Source: Sulfuritalea sp.
GTDB taxonomy: Bacteria > Pseudomonadota > Gammaproteobacteria > Burkholderiales > Rhodocyclaceae
Direction: 5' to 3'
Assembly: GCA_022842325.1 (NCBI GenBank)
Contig: JALHPU010000018.1
Span: 1 to 64,000 of the forward strand
DNA: 64,000 nt
The notes beneath the pieces are model-generated. The model searched no databases. It was not told the origin of the DNA and was given only the letters and a program-made list of their open reading frames with translations. Made by a program: the position numbers and the translations under genes. Position 1 is the first letter of the stretch. Each line of letters opens with the position of its first letter. Below are positions 16,896-26,553 of the stretch, one piece after another.

Positions 16896-17129
16896 ATGGC
16901 GAAATCACGAAACATCACTTCACCTGTTAAAGCGACCCCCGATTTGGCAGAAAAGAATAGCGACAGACTGCATCCGGTCACACCGGACCAACGCTATCAC
17001 TATGTCGAGGTCGCCGCTTACTACATCGCTGAAAAACGAGGCTTCGATACCGGGTCTACTGAAGAAGACTGGGCGCAGGCGGAACTGGAAATTGATCGTT
17101 TGTTGGCTGAGCGGCAGATCAATCACTGA
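16896..17129 (+). CDS. DUF2934 small protein, module copy A
   Basis: A 77-residue protein with the DUF2934 pattern in its second half: an aromatic AAYYIAEKRGF helix, then EEDWAQAELEIDRLL. The first half is polar and probably disordered. DUF2934 proteins are short and of unknown role, often near stress or mobile genes. A strong GAGGAGGAT ribosome-binding site precedes the ATG. It is intact here but frameshifted in copy B. Confidence 0.78.
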   Translation: MAKSRNITSPVKATPDLAEKNSDRLHPVTPDQRYHYVEVAAYYIAEKRGFDTGSTEEDWAQAELEIDRLLAERQINH

Positions 17130-17221
17130 ATGGGGCCTGTAGGTGCAATCCATTTCCTCGCAGCCTGACAAATTCAAACTGTCCGGTCGTCAATCCGAGC
17201 GGAAATCCCAGGAGGAACAAC

Positions 17222-17431
17222 TTGAACTCGATTTCACCCGATTCGGTATTGAAATTGTTCCGTCAAAATACCTTCCTTGACCTACGCAAGCTGGCCTTCC
17301 AGCTGGGCGTTGATACCGCCAATTCAATGCTCGCAGCGGTCATCGGCAATCTGCAGCGAACTGGAAAAATTCGCCGCATTGGGGGAAAAGGTCGTCACAC
17401 CCGGTTCGTGCTGGCGACGTTTGATGGATGA
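17222..17431 (+). CDS. Small winged-helix protein, module copy A
   Basis: A 69-residue protein predicted as a minimal winged helix: LDLRKLAFQLGVD, then VIGNLQRTGKIRRIGGKGRHTRFVLATF, where the basic GKIRRIGGKGRH turn looks like a DNA-binding wing. The TTG start is supported by GGAGGAAC 8 bases upstream; there is no nearby ATG. The copy-B homologue (25954-26199) keeps the wing almost unchanged. Function is unknown, but DNA binding is likely from the shape and charge. Confidence 0.7.
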   Translation: MNSISPDSVLKLFRQNTFLDLRKLAFQLGVDTANSMLAAVIGNLQRTGKIRRIGGKGRHTRFVLATFDG

Positions 17432-17503
17432 AGCTATGACCGGACTTTTTTAGATGCGGATCACTGACAGTTTTGGGTACCCAGAACACCAAGGAGGACA
17501 GCC

Positions 17504-17731
17504 ATGTTTCCGGAATATCGTGAGTTAATTTCTCAACTCAAGGCGAATGACCGTCACTTTGACAGCCTATTCAATAAGCACCATGAACTGAATCAGAAGA
17601 TCCAGCTCATGGAGGCCCATGTCGAGCCGGCTAGTCATGAAGATATCGAGATTTTGAAAAAGAAAAAATTGCGGATCAAGGACGAGATGTACGACTTGCT
17701 TAGAAAAGCCAGCGCAACCCAAGCGGCATGA
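17504..17731 (+). CDS. YdcH/DUF465 small helical protein, module copy A
   Basis: A 75-residue two-helix protein matching DUF465 (YdcH): YRELISQLKANDRHFDSLFNKHHELN forms helix one, and EIEILKKKKLRIKDEMY-type sequence forms helix two. These proteins form small coiled coils of unclear function. AAGGAGG lies just upstream of the ATG. It is the last gene of the duplicated module; the copy-B homologue is at 25642-25884. Confidence 0.85.
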   Translation: MFPEYRELISQLKANDRHFDSLFNKHHELNQKIQLMEAHVEPASHEDIEILKKKKLRIKDEMYDLLRKASATQAA

Positions 17732-17779
17732 AAACCTTATGTGACGTAAAACCCGTCTCCCTCATGCGGAGGCCAGCGT

Positions 17780-18043
17780 ATGGCACGTCCTAATTCAAAA
17801 ATGCTTCCCAAGGATCTTATCGCCTTCATCGAAAACGGCATCATCGAGAAGATAACCATCAGCCGGTCATCCCCCGTTGCCGCTTGGTCGGTTTCTGCCT
17901 ATGGACGGGCCTTGCCAGCCGATGCCATCGCAATGATCGAACTCAACCTCGAAGGCTGCCAGCGGCTATGGGCCGATCTCGATGCCGCCTACAGCTTCAT
18001 TCGCAAATGTGGCTTCCATGACCATGTGTTGATCGAGGGCTGA
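17780..18043 (+). CDS. Unrecognised 87-residue protein
   Basis: I do not recognise this family. The protein is soluble, has KDLIAFIENGIIEKITISR near the start and a helical second half (DAAYSFIRKCGF). It follows ydcH by 48 bases with a plausible ribosome-binding site (GGAGGCCAGCG) and normal codon bias for the island. Copy B of the module has no counterpart, so it is either cargo or a lost module member. Confidence 0.55.
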   Translation: MARPNSKMLPKDLIAFIENGIIEKITISRSSPVAAWSVSAYGRALPADAIAMIELNLEGCQRLWADLDAAYSFIRKCGFHDHVLIEG

Positions 18044-18153
18044 CTGTCCAGGACGTGGGAGGCGTCTCGTTTTTTCTGGCCTGGGCGGCCCGGCAGTGAT
18101 GCCGCGGGATTCGATGAGATATCCTCTGGATCCTCCCCGGAGAATGTGAATCG

Positions 18154-19473
18154 ATGAACGCTCTCGCGATATTGGTGTTACTGATCTTGATCTGCGGCTT
18201 TTTTGCTTTGGCAGAAATGGCCCTGGCTGCATCGAGACGGTCCCGCCTGCAGCTTCTGGTCGATACCGGCAGCCACGCTGCGGCACGGGCGTTGCACATC
18301 AAGGAAACACCCTCGCGCTTCATTGCCGCCACGCAAACCGGACTGACCACCGCGAGCCTGTTGGCGGGCATCTTCGGCGAAAATGCCCTGGCCGCGCACA
18401 TCGAGAATTTCATCGCAGCGTCACTACCGCTGCTGACGGCGGTGCGCAGCGAGATCGCGTTGACGACTACCGTCATCGTGGTCACTGCCTTTGCCATCGT
18501 TTTTGGCGAAATCGTGCCCAAGCGCATCGCCCTCGCCTATCCGGAACAGGTGGCCAGTCTGGTTGCCCCGTTCATGCAGTTGTTCATCCGCACCCTGTCG
18601 CCGGCCATCCGTTTGCTGTCATGGTCCGCCGACCTCGTGTTGAAGGTGCTGCCGATCCGTTCCGCGCCTGAAGTGACCGGTGTGGAGGATATCCTCGCCG
18701 CGGTGGATGAAGGTATCAGGTCGGGCGCCATCGCGCCGGAAGAGAGTCATCTGCTGGGCAATGTGTTTTTGCTCGAAGGTCGTCATGTAGCCGCCGTCAT
18801 GACACCACTGAAGGATGTCGCCTTCATCGACCTTGACCGCTCACACAATGAGAACCTGCATGTCCTGCGCGAAGCGCCGCATGGCCGCTATCCGATTTGC
18901 AGAAGCAGTTTGCAGAAAGTGGTCGGTTTGGCGGAAAGCCGTACACTTCTCCAGGCTGCGCTCTCCGGTGGCTTGAAGCACTTTGACGACTTGCCGCTCA
19001 CGCCACCCCTTTACGTCCCGGCCAGTCTGACTTTGTTGGAGCTATTGCGGACGTTTCGTGAGCGTAACGTTGACTTCGCCCTGGTCGTCAATGAATTCGG
19101 CCTGACCGAAGGCGTGGTCACCATCAGCGATCTGTTTCAGACCATGGCGGGCAACATGATGCCCGGCGCCGATGATCCGGAACAATCACTCGCCGTGCAA
19201 CGGGAAGATGGTTCATGGCTGCTCGATGGACTGCTCCCCATAGACCAGCTACAGAACAAACTCGAAATCCCGGGACTCGGCGAAGATGCCAATGGCCTGT
19301 ATCACACGGTCGGCGGCTTTGTGGTGGCGCACATGGGCAAAATTCCCAGGCGCGCAGAAAAATTTCGCTATGGCGAATGGCAGTTCGAGGTCGTGGATAT
19401 GGATCACAACCGGGTCGACGAGGTATTGGCCGTCAAAATGGAACCAGAGGTCCGGAATGTCTTGTCATTGTGA
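18154..19473 (+). CDS. CNNM/CorC-type membrane protein (DUF21, CBS pair, CorC_HlyC)
   Basis: A 439-residue inner-membrane protein: an N-terminal DUF21 domain with about four hydrophobic segments (residues 1-150, including the FGEIVPKRIALAYPE signature), a CBS pair (about 205-330) and a CorC_HlyC domain at the C-terminus (ADGLYHTVGGFV-like to EVVDMDHNRVDEV). This is the PaeA/YtfL/YfjD arrangement. Relatives export Mg, Co or polyamines, but the substrate here is not determined. It is the first non-module gene inside the island. A Kef-antiporter fragment follows 24 bases later, so an ion-transport pair may once have existed. Confidence 0.88.
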   Translation: MNALAILVLLILICGFFALAEMALAASRRSRLQLLVDTGSHAAARALHIKETPSRFIAATQTGLTTASLLAGIFGENALAAHIENFIAASLPLLTAVRSEIALTTTVIVVTAFAIVFGEIVPKRIALAYPEQVASLVAPFMQLFIRTLSPAIRLLSWSADLVLKVLPIRSAPEVTGVEDILAAVDEGIRSGAIAPEESHLLGNVFLLEGRHVAAVMTPLKDVAFIDLDRSHNENLHVLREAPHGRYPICRSSLQKVVGLAESRTLLQAALSGGLKHFDDLPLTPPLYVPASLTLLELLRTFRERNVDFALVVNEFGLTEGVVTISDLFQTMAGNMMPGADDPEQSLAVQREDGSWLLDGLLPIDQLQNKLEIPGLGEDANGLYHTVGGFVVAHMGKIPRRAEKFRYGEWQFEVVDMDHNRVDEVLAVKMEPEVRNVLSL

Positions 19474-19497
19474 AATGTTCTCTTAGAGATAAGTCTT

Positions 19498-19659
19498 TTG
19501 GATCATCTGGTTCAAATCAATCTCCTGCTGTCTGTAATCGTGGCGGTAATGGTCACGTTTCAGCGGCTGCTTCATATCCCCTCCAGCGTCGGTTACCTGC
19601 TAGTTGGCCTGATCCTTGGCCAGGTTCAACGGCAGCATTGCCCGAGGTGCGGAAACTGA
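19498..19659 (+). pseudogene. N-terminal fragment of a Kef-type cation:proton antiporter
   Basis: A 54-codon frame starting TTG encodes two hydrophobic stretches in the order of monovalent cation:proton antiporter-2 proteins: NLLLSVIVAVMVTF, then RLLHIPSSVGYLLVGLILGQ. The family continues for 350 residues or more, whereas here the frame stops at 19657-19659 and the next bases show no continuation in any frame that I can read. It is a truncated gene left after deletion or rearrangement. Confidence 0.6.
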
Positions 19660-19998
19660 CTATCCGGCAGGTTACGAACTTGGATCTGTCGTTCCACCGG
19701 ATAGAATCTGATCTAGTGGCGGACCGGACCCGGCCATTGAGACAAAACGGCGCCATGCTAACTGCAGGTAACTGATCTGAAGCCGGCCTTTTGAATCATC
19801 GCGAATGGACAGCAATAACAGCGGAGTACATTTGATTCGATGAGTGGGATATCACTCGACGGTCCAATGATGCCATAGGCATCGAAGAGGCGAGCAACTT
19901 CGATAGGGTCAAGGCTGATTATCGCGGTACACAATCATCAGTGTTTTGCCTGGTCCGAAGCATGGGGGGGCGGCATTGAGGACGGCACCACAAAAGCT
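19660..19998. other. Gene-free stretch between Kef fragment and SHMT
   Basis: I see no convincing reading frame, RNA or repeat here. Since the Kef fragment ends abruptly at its left edge, it is probably a rearrangement scar. Confidence 0.5.
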
Positions 19999-21324
19999 TC
20001 AGTACGGCAATGGAAACCGTTGGCAGAGACTTTCTACCTGATCCATCGCAGTTTGTACAACCAGATCGTTGGGATGCGCTGGATTTTCCGAAACCGCTTG
20101 AAGCATGCACAGGATCATCGAACCGATGGTACGGAATTCGGCAGCACCGAATCCACGACTTGTCCCGCATGGGCTCCCGACGCGGATGCCTGAAGTGACC
20201 ATCGGTGTTTCAGGGTCATTGGGAATGGCATTCTTGTTGAGCGTGATACCGACACGTTCGAGAGCTTTCTCTACAACGTTACCCGTGAGTTTGAACGGGC
20301 GGAGGTCAGCCACCAACAAGTGAGTATCCGTGCCGCCGGTGACAATCGGCAGTCCGTCTGCGGCGAGGGTTTCGGCCAGCGCTTGGGCATTTTGGACAAC
20401 CCGAGCGGCATAGGATCGGAAGGAAGGCTGCAAGGCTTCTCCGAAAGCTACTGCCTTGGCGCCGATCACATGCATGAGCGGCCCGCCTTGCAGTCCCGGG
20501 AAAATGGCCGAATTGATGGCCTTGCCAAGTTCGGGGTCGTTGCTGAGGATGAGTCCGCCACGAGGGCCACGGAGTGTCTTGTGCGTGGTCGACGTCACGA
20601 CATGGGCGTGGGGGAACGGCGACGGATGGGCGCCACCGGCGACCAGGCCTGCGAAGTGCGCCATGTCGACCATCAGTAGCGCGCCGACCGTGTCGGCAAT
20701 ACGCCGGAATTCGGCGAAATCGAGTATCCGCGAGTATGCCGAGCCGCCCACGATGATGAGCTTGGGGCGATGTTCGAGTGCGAGTCGTTCCACCTCCTTC
20801 ATGTCGACACGATGGTCGTCCGGCCGCACGCCGTAGGCGATTGCGTGAAACCATTTGCCCGAGATGTTCATTGGCGCACCATGCGTCAGATGACCGCCGG
20901 CCGCCAATCCCAAGCCAAGGATGGTGTCGCCCGGCTTCAGCAGGGCAAGATAGACCGCCTGATTGGCCTGACTGCCCGAGTGGGGCTGCACGTTGGCATA
21001 GGCACAGCCAAACAGCGCCTTGGCGCGTTCAATGGATAGAATTTCAATCGCATCGACATGCGTGCAGCCGCCGTAGTAGCGTCGGCCGGGATACCCCTCG
21101 GCATATTTGTTGGTTAGTACCGATCCCTGCATTTCGAGCACGGCACGGCTCACGAAATTCTCCGACGCAATCAACTCGATCGAGTGCCGCTGCCGCTCGT
21201 GCTCGCGCAGGACGTGACATGCCACGTCGGGATCAGCCTCGGCCAGCGGCCCTGATGCATGGACGCGGAATGCATTCGCCGCTGGTGGAGCCATGGAATG
21301 CAGGATGTCGGCTTGCTGGTTCAA
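19999..21324 (-). CDS. Serine hydroxymethyltransferase-family enzyme
   Basis: A PLP enzyme of the GlyA family: [12 protein letters not shown], the [11 protein letters not shown] loop, [12 protein letters not shown] with the PLP lysine, and a full-length C-terminal domain. The family transfers a hydroxymethyl group between serine (or alpha-methylserine and relatives) and tetrahydrofolate. I favour a TTG start at 21324, 8 bases after AGGAG; an ATG at 21393 overlaps the upstream transporter gene by 11 bases. The island position, downstream of a BenE-type transporter and next to a MocR regulator, suggests a catabolic paralogue rather than the housekeeping glyA. The natural substrate is unknown. 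Confidence 0.85.
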   Translation of the reverse strand: MNQQADILHSMAPPAANAFRVHASGPLAEADPDVACHVLREHERQRHSIELIASENFVSRAVLEMQGSVLTNKYAEGYPGRRYYGGCTHVDAIEILSIERAKALFGCAYANVQPHSGSQANQAVYLALLKPGDTILGLGLAAGGHLTHGAPMNISGKWFHAIAYGVRPDDHRVDMKEVERLALEHRPKLIIVGGSAYSRILDFAEFRRIADTVGALLMVDMAHFAGLVAGGAHPSPFPHAHVVTSTTHKTLRGPRGGLILSNDPELGKAINSAIFPGLQGGPLMHVIGAKAVAFGEALQPSFRSYAARVVQNAQALAETLAADGLPIVTGGTDTHLLVADLRPFKLTGNVVEKALERVGITLNKNAIPNDPETPMVTSGIRVGSPCGTSRGFGAAEFRTIGSMILCMLQAVSENPAHPNDLVVQTAMDQVESLCQRFPLPY

Positions 21325-21382
21325 GATACTTTCTCCTGTGTGGGTAGCTAATAATGGGTCTGATGTGATTGCGTGTCCGGGC

Positions 21383-22609
21383 TTATCGTCCATCCCCTAC
21401 ACCGGAGCGACTCAAGCGCGGAAACCACCGCGACAGGCGAAAGTCGCCATGAATCAGTCCGTGCGCTACCAGGCCTGCCGCAAGTCCCCAGAACGCACCG
21501 CCCAGTCCGAACAGCGTGATATTGGCCGCCGTCGCGAGGAAGGTGATCAGCGCCGTTTCGCGTCCGCGCAAATCAACCAGTGCCGTGGCAAGGCTGCCAC
21601 CAATCGCCCCCAGCAAGGCAAGGCCGGCCAGCGTCGTGATGAAGGTCGGCGGCAGCACCACGAACAAGGTTGCCAGCGTCGTGCCGAAGACGCCAACGAG
21701 GATGTAGAACATGCCGCAGGCAAGACCGGCGATATACCGTTTCCCGGCTTCTTCGTGCGACTCCTTGCCAGTGCAGATCGCCGCCGTGATTGCCGCCACG
21801 TTGAAGGCATGCGAGCCGAATGGCGCCATCAGCAGCGAGCCGAATCCTGTCACGGTGAGGATTGGATTCGCACTGGTCTTGAATCCGTCGTTGCGCAGTA
21901 CCAGCATGCCCGGCATGTACTGGCCGGTCAGCGTAATGACAAACAGGGGAAACGCGACGCTGAGCAGTGCGGTCATCGAGAAGGCGGGGGGCGTGAATAC
22001 CGGCATGGCCAGTTCCAGGGCCACGGTTCCGAAGCTGACCTGTCCCATGCTGAGCAGGAGGGCGATGCCGGCGATCAGCACGCCGACGATCGCATAGCGT
22101 GCGGTGAACCGCCGCAGCAAGGCATAGGTGAGTATCAACGCGCCGACGAGCAAAGGGTCCATGCCTGCGCCGCCAAAGGCGCCGATACCGAAGCGCAGCA
22201 GAATGCCGGCGAGCAGCCCGGCGGCGATTCCGGGCGGAATCATCTTCACGACCCGCTCGAAATAGCCCGACGCCCCCAGCACGATGAAGCCGACGGCCGA
22301 CAGCATGTAGGCACCGATCATTTCCGCGTAGGGCGTATTCGGCAGCACGGCAATGAGGAAGGCCGCGCCCGGCGTGGACCAGGCGGTAATGATCGGCTCA
22401 CGATAGCGGAAACTCAGCCAGGCGCCGGTCAAGCCGACGCCAATCGAGACCGACCAGATCCACGAAGCCGTCTGCTCGGGACTGAGCCCCGCCACCTTCG
22501 CCCCCTGAAACACCAGGATGAACGTGCCACCGTAATTGACGATGACGGAGATGAGCGCCGCGATGATCGGGTGCGTCAGGTCCGCAGGCCGGATGGAATC
22601 GGTAGTCAT
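21383..22609 (-). CDS. BenE-family (benzoate/H+ symporter-like) transporter
   Basis: A 408-residue inner-membrane protein with about twelve hydrophobic segments, starting [22 protein letters not shown]. Conserved BenE/YdcO features include [23 protein letters not shown] and [18 protein letters not shown]. The name derives from benzoate uptake, but many members have unknown substrates. It is the first gene of a leftward operon with the SHMT gene, whose longest frame overlaps its 3' end. It is divergent from the MocR gene across a palindromic promoter. An amino acid or aromatic amino-acid-like substrate is an inference from the PLP partners. Confidence 0.88.
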   Translation of the reverse strand: MTTDSIRPADLTHPIIAALISVIVNYGGTFILVFQGAKVAGLSPEQTASWIWSVSIGVGLTGAWLSFRYREPIITAWSTPGAAFLIAVLPNTPYAEMIGAYMLSAVGFIVLGASGYFERVVKMIPPGIAAGLLAGILLRFGIGAFGGAGMDPLLVGALILTYALLRRFTARYAIVGVLIAGIALLLSMGQVSFGTVALELAMPVFTPPAFSMTALLSVAFPLFVITLTGQYMPGMLVLRNDGFKTSANPILTVTGFGSLLMAPFGSHAFNVAAITAAICTGKESHEEAGKRYIAGLACGMFYILVGVFGTTLATLFVVLPPTFITTLAGLALLGAIGGSLATALVDLRGRETALITFLATAANITLFGLGGAFWGLAAGLVAHGLIHGDFRLSRWFPRLSRSGVGDGR

Positions 22610-22668
22610 GCGTCGTGTCCTTGAATGTGATTGAGTTGCCTGGCGCCCAGAATGCCTGCAAAATGGCC

Positions 22669-22692
22669 TCACATAAATATCCACTTATGTGA
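22669..22692. promoter_or_regulatory. Palindromic operator between benE and mocR
   Basis: TCACATAA and TTATGTGA face each other across eight bases, in an A+T-rich patch flanked by TGGCC and GGCCA. AATAT occurs beside each arm, giving a direct-repeat component like that of MocR/PdxR sites. It is a probable binding site for the divergent MocR protein. Confidence 0.55.
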
Positions 22693-22749
22693 ATATTTAA
22701 GGCCACTTTCCCCTTTGTGAGTGGCATTCAAATAAAACAGGAATCCCGC

Positions 22750-24303
22750 ATGAAAACTCGCGCCACCGCTTATCCGATCTGGAACCGCTTTCAGCGGTCG
22801 TCTGACGACCCGCTGTCTTTGCGCGAGCAACTGGTGCGGTTCTTTCGCAAAGGGGTGGCCGACGGCACCTTGCAACCCGGTATTCGGTTGCCGGCCTCGC
22901 GCGTGCTGGCGCAGGAACTCGGTTTATCGCGGATTACCGTCTCCGGCGCTTATGAGCAACTTGTCGCAGAGGGCTTTCTGGAAGCGCGGCGGGGAGCCGG
23001 AACCTATGTGGCAGCGCGGATTGCCAAGCAAAAGCCGCTTTCATCTGCGTCTTGGTCTCAGGAACGACAACGCGCGCCTGTTTCGGTACGGGCGGGTCGT
23101 CTGGTAGGGGTGGATTCAATGTCAATGGCGCGTGCGGCATGGCCACTCACGCCCGGTCTGCCGGCACTGGATGCGTTCCCCTATGCGCTTTGGGGCCGCC
23201 TCGAAGGCCGCTTCTGGCGTCGCCGGCCGACTCCCGATCTCTCTTACGGCGATCCCCAGGGCTTTCTGCCGTTGCGCGAGGCCTTGGCAGAGTATCTGGG
23301 CGCCGCGCGTGGTGTTGTCTGCAATGCGCAGCAGATCATCATCGCGCCTGGTGCGCAAGCTGCGATTGCGATCGCTACACTGACACTTACCGATATTGGC
23401 GATCGCGTCTGGGTCGAAAACCCTGGGTACGATGCCGCGTACCGTAGCCTGGTTCTTGCCGGGGTGACTGCGGTGGGTATCCGTGTCGATGCCGAAGGGC
23501 TGGATGTTGACGATGGACGGAACCGCGCTCCCGACGCACGACTCGCCATGGTGTCTCCATCGCATCAATACCCGATGGGCGTCACCATGAGCCTGGCGCG
23601 GCGTCTCGCGTTGCTGCAATGGGCCAATGATGCCAACGCATTCATCCTCGAAGACGATTACGACAGCGAATTTCGCTATGAATGCGCGCCAGCACCCGCG
23701 CTCAAGGCGCTCGATGGCGGCAACGGACGCGTGATTTACATCGGTACGCTCAGCAAGTTGCTCGCCCCCGGTCTGAGGCTGGGCTTCCTGGTCGCCCCCG
23801 ACGATTTGATCGACGCGCTATGCGCAGTCCGTAATGGTACTGACCACCGCGTTCCGATGCCGCTTCAGACCACGGCGGCCGAGTTCATCGGTAATGGTCA
23901 CCTGGGCACACACATTCGGCGCTCTAAAGTGCTCTACACCGAACGGCGCGCAGCGTTGCTGTCCGCGACCGGTTCGGAGGGCGGTAGATGGCTGGCCATG
24001 CCGACAGCGTCGACCGGGCTGCATCTGGTCACCGAGTTGCCTGATTGTTGTAACGATCAGGCACTCGCTGCGGCCGCGCGGACGCAGCAGATTGGCGTCA
24101 CGCCATTGTCGGGATATTTCATCGATACCTCCAGAACAAAAAAACAAGGGCTGCTAATGGGATTTGGGAATACCCGCCCGGAATCGATGAAGGGAGCGAT
24201 TCGGACGCTATGTCGCCTGATCGAAGCAGGGAGCAAATCGTCAAGTATCTATTCGGGTGGTGATAGATCGAACAACGAGTCACTAATCATGACAAGTTAC
24301 TGA
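22750..24303 (+). CDS. MocR/PdxR-type regulator (GntR HTH plus aminotransferase domain)
   Basis: A 517-residue fusion: an N-terminal GntR winged helix (LREQLVRFFRKGVADGTLQP, LPASRVLAQELGLSR, about 20-85) and a class I aminotransferase-like domain (about 130-480) with SPSHQYPMG, DDYDSEFRY and the PLP lysine in IGTLSKLLAPGLR. MocR proteins bind PLP as an external aldimine with an effector amino acid or amine and regulate neighbouring transport or catabolic genes. It is divergent from the BenE-SHMT operon, its most likely target. The ATG at 22750 has CAGGA upstream. Confidence 0.9.
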   Translation: MKTRATAYPIWNRFQRSSDDPLSLREQLVRFFRKGVADGTLQPGIRLPASRVLAQELGLSRITVSGAYEQLVAEGFLEARRGAGTYVAARIAKQKPLSSASWSQERQRAPVSVRAGRLVGVDSMSMARAAWPLTPGLPALDAFPYALWGRLEGRFWRRRPTPDLSYGDPQGFLPLREALAEYLGAARGVVCNAQQIIIAPGAQAAIAIATLTLTDIGDRVWVENPGYDAAYRSLVLAGVTAVGIRVDAEGLDVDDGRNRAPDARLAMVSPSHQYPMGVTMSLARRLALLQWANDANAFILEDDYDSEFRYECAPAPALKALDGGNGRVIYIGTLSKLLAPGLRLGFLVAPDDLIDALCAVRNGTDHRVPMPLQTTAAEFIGNGHLGTHIRRSKVLYTERRAALLSATGSEGGRWLAMPTASTGLHLVTELPDCCNDQALAAAARTQQIGVTPLSGYFIDTSRTKKQGLLMGFGNTRPESMKGAIRTLCRLIEAGSKSSSIYSGGDRSNNESLIMTSY

Positions 24304-24709
24304 AGAACATTGACTGTCCAGTTACCTGGCTCGGCCAGTGATTGATCTGTTCCAAATCCCGGCTCCCATCAATTGAAGGTTGTGAAGCACCCATTGGACA
24401 CGCTGCGGCACCAACGTTCTTCTGGGGTGGTTACTCCGCCAGGGCTAAGGCAGGTCATCGCCGAATGCTTGATCCTGATGGGTGGCTGGCGCAATTCGTC
24501 GCAGCCATATATTGAAGAAACGGGCGTGGTCTGAAACTGCAGATGGGAAGTTGAAAGAATAGAAATTGGCGGCTAAACCCGCCACGGGTTTGTTTGCTCG
24601 CTTGGCACAGGCCGGCTAATGGGTGACCGCCTTGATCTGGCCTCATTACAAGCGAGGCTTGGGACCGGCGTGCTGAGTTGGGACTTAAGTCACCATTCAA
24701 CAGCAAGCT
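24304..24709. other. Gene-free stretch after mocR
   Basis: About 400 bases without a convincing reading frame, RNA or repeat. mocR and the exonuclease gene converge here, yet no strong terminator hairpin is visible. Confidence 0.5.
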
Positions 24710-25303
24710 TTACTCATTGGTTATCAGGTCTGGAGTAGATAAAGGCTCAACGAGTTCGAGGTTGCCGCACAGCATGTTGCAGAACAGGCTACCCTGCTCG
24801 ATCGCATCATCCAGCGCCACGTGGGTATGAGCAACGGGATCGAACCACTCGGGCGGCATCGATTGCTTGCCGCAAGCACGATACGGTTTACGCATCATCG
24901 CCATCGCGTAAGTCTTGATGTCGATTGCCGAATAGCCGAAGGGGTTCTCGCCTGCATATTGGGTGAGATACCAATACACGAAAGAAAAATCAAAAACGGC
25001 TGGGTAGGCGACGAAGACCGGCTTTCCGGGCAGGGCCTTGAGCCATGCCAAGTAGCGTGGCATGGCAACTCGCGGATGTTCGAGATTCTGCCTGCACGCC
25101 GACCACGCGTCAGCCTGCGTTGCCCACCAGGCGGTGGTTTTCGGATCAGCGGTGAATTCCGGCAGCGTTTCCAGATTGGCGGTATAGGTTGACAATAGCC
25201 TTTTGTCGGCCGAGTACGCTGCCGATCCAATGCTCAACATCGAGTGCTTTCCTGCCACCGGACCGTCGGTCTCGACGTCAGTGCTGACGTAGATCTCATT
25301 CAT
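24710..25303 (-). CDS. DEDDh 3'-5' exonuclease-like protein
   Basis: A 197-residue exonuclease-fold protein with the DnaQ-like motifs: ExoI TDVETDG (about 8-14), Exo[12 protein letters not shown] (about 92-101) and Exo[14 protein letters not shown] (about 156-166). The acidic residues expected to bind two metals are present. Similar stand-alone proteins act on RNA or DNA ends, but the substrate is not evident. The start at 25303 is preceded by GGAGGAAAG, and the longer frame upstream is unlikely. It lies between mocR and module copy B with no obvious partner. Confidence 0.82.
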   Translation of the reverse strand: MNEIYVSTDVETDGPVAGKHSMLSIGSAAYSADKRLLSTYTANLETLPEFTADPKTTAWWATQADAWSACRQNLEHPRVAMPRYLAWLKALPGKPVFVAYPAVFDFSFVYWYLTQYAGENPFGYSAIDIKTYAMAMMRKPYRACGKQSMPPEWFDPVAHTHVALDDAIEQGSLFCNMLCGNLELVEPLSTPDLITNE

Positions 25304-25641
25304 GGGCACTTTCCTCCGGGTTTCGATATCTATCCAACACAAGGTTCTGTGGAACCCCAACGTAATATCCATTGACAGGCGACGACGGAAATCGACCGTG
25401 TGGCACGCAAATTCGATATTCTTATAAATTAAGCTCTCGGTTGCTGGGCTGCGGAAGGTCCAAACATGGATTCATGTGTAGAGCAGAATTACCCCAGTGC
25501 GAAATTCTTGTGTGTCACCGCTTGATGACCGCACTTGTTGCGCGCGCGCCATTGATTGATCGGTGTGCGCATCTTTCATTGATCAGGGCCAACCTTGTGC
25601 AAACGCCCGACCAGACCGGAAGGTGTCGGATCACACTGTGG
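25304..25641. other. Gene-free stretch upstream of the exonuclease gene
   Basis: It holds the exonuclease promoter region and the downstream flank of module copy B. No supported gene or RNA was seen. Confidence 0.5.
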
Positions 25642-25884
25642 TTATTTTAAGTCGCGCACGATGATCAATTTGGCGTGCGCACGAGCAAGCAATTCGTACA
25701 TTTCTTCCCTGATCTGCAGTTTCCTCTTTTTCAAGATCTGAATTTCTTCATGATTGTCCGGTTCAATATGGGCCTCCATGTTCTTGACTGTTTGATCCAG
25801 TTCGTTGTGCTTGCTGAACAGGGAATCAAAGTAGCGATCACTCGCCTTGAGTTGAGAAATTAGCTCCCGATATTCCGGAACCAT
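25642..25884 (-). CDS. YdcH/DUF465 small helical protein, module copy B
   Basis: Homologue of the copy-A gene at 17504. The ATG at 25884 (preceded by AAGGAGG) gives MVPEYRELISQLKASDRYFD, colinear with copy A, and the second helix IQILKKRKLQIREEMYEL. The C-terminus is slightly longer and differs from copy A. It is the last gene of the leftward set. Function is unknown. Confidence 0.83.
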   Translation of the reverse strand: MVPEYRELISQLKASDRYFDSLFSKHNELDQTVKNMEAHIEPDNHEEIQILKKRKLQIREEMYELLARAHAKLIIVRDLK

Positions 25885-25953
25885 TCTTATACCTCCTTGG
25901 TGTCCCAATAATTCCAAACGAAAATTCTATTTCGACAGAACCCGATCACGGCC

Positions 25954-26199
25954 TCATCCTTCAAATGTTGCTAGCACAAACAAGGTGTGACGACCTTTCC
26001 CGCCAATGCGGCGGATCTTTCCATTTCGCTCCAGATTGCCGACGGCCATCGCGAGCGCTGCATTGAGGGTATCGACACCAAGCTTTACGGCCAGTTTGCG
26101 CAGATCAAGGAAAGCATTCTGGCGGAACACGTTCAATACCGACTCGTTTGAAATGGAATTAACGCTATCTCTTCTGAATTGTTCGGCTCGAATTGACAT
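25954..26199 (-). CDS. Small winged-helix protein, module copy B
   Basis: Homologue of 17222-17431 with the wing (GKIRRIGGKGRH) and LDLRKL helix kept. The TTG start of copy A is not preserved here (GTT at that codon), and an upstream ATG at 26199 (MSIRAEQFRRDSVNS) is the likeliest start. The product is 81 residues, longer at the N-terminus. The divergence is strongest in the first residues and in the helix before the wing. Confidence 0.65.
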   Translation of the reverse strand: MSIRAEQFRRDSVNSISNESVLNVFRQNAFLDLRKLAVKLGVDTLNAALAMAVGNLERNGKIRRIGGKGRHTLFVLATFEG

Positions 26200-26277
26200 G
26201 GCTGACGACACCAAAGTATGTATATGTCAAACAGTGTGAAACTGGAATCCACCAGAAGGCAAGCTTCAATGATTGGT

Positions 26278-26507
26278 TTACCCCTCGCCCAATAAGCGAT
26301 TTATTTCCAGTTCCGCTTGTGCCCAATTTTCGTCTGCAGACCCGACATCAAAGCCTCGTCGTTCGGCTATGTAGTAAGCAGCTACCTCAACATATTGATA
26401 GTGTGGTAGCGCTGCTCTGGTGCGACCGGACAAAGCATGTCGGCGATCTTTTCTGCTGCATCAGGTATGGTTTTAACGGGTGACGCGAACTTGGTTGATT
26501 TCGCCAT
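26278..26507 (-). pseudogene. DUF2934 gene, module copy B, frameshifted
   Basis: It starts with GGAGGAGAATCAA and MAKSTKFASPVK, as copy A does, but an 8-base insertion (ACTATCAA region) after the RYH codons shifts the frame to a stop a few codons later. Reading past it recovers the copy-A C-terminus (VEVAAYYIAERRGFD, NWAQAELEINRLL). It lies between the winged-helix gene and the Fis-type gene, exactly as in copy A. Confidence 0.8.
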
Positions 26508-26553
26508 TTGATTCTCCTCCGTGAGGGGTGTTATTCAGTGTGTTTTGGCAGGA

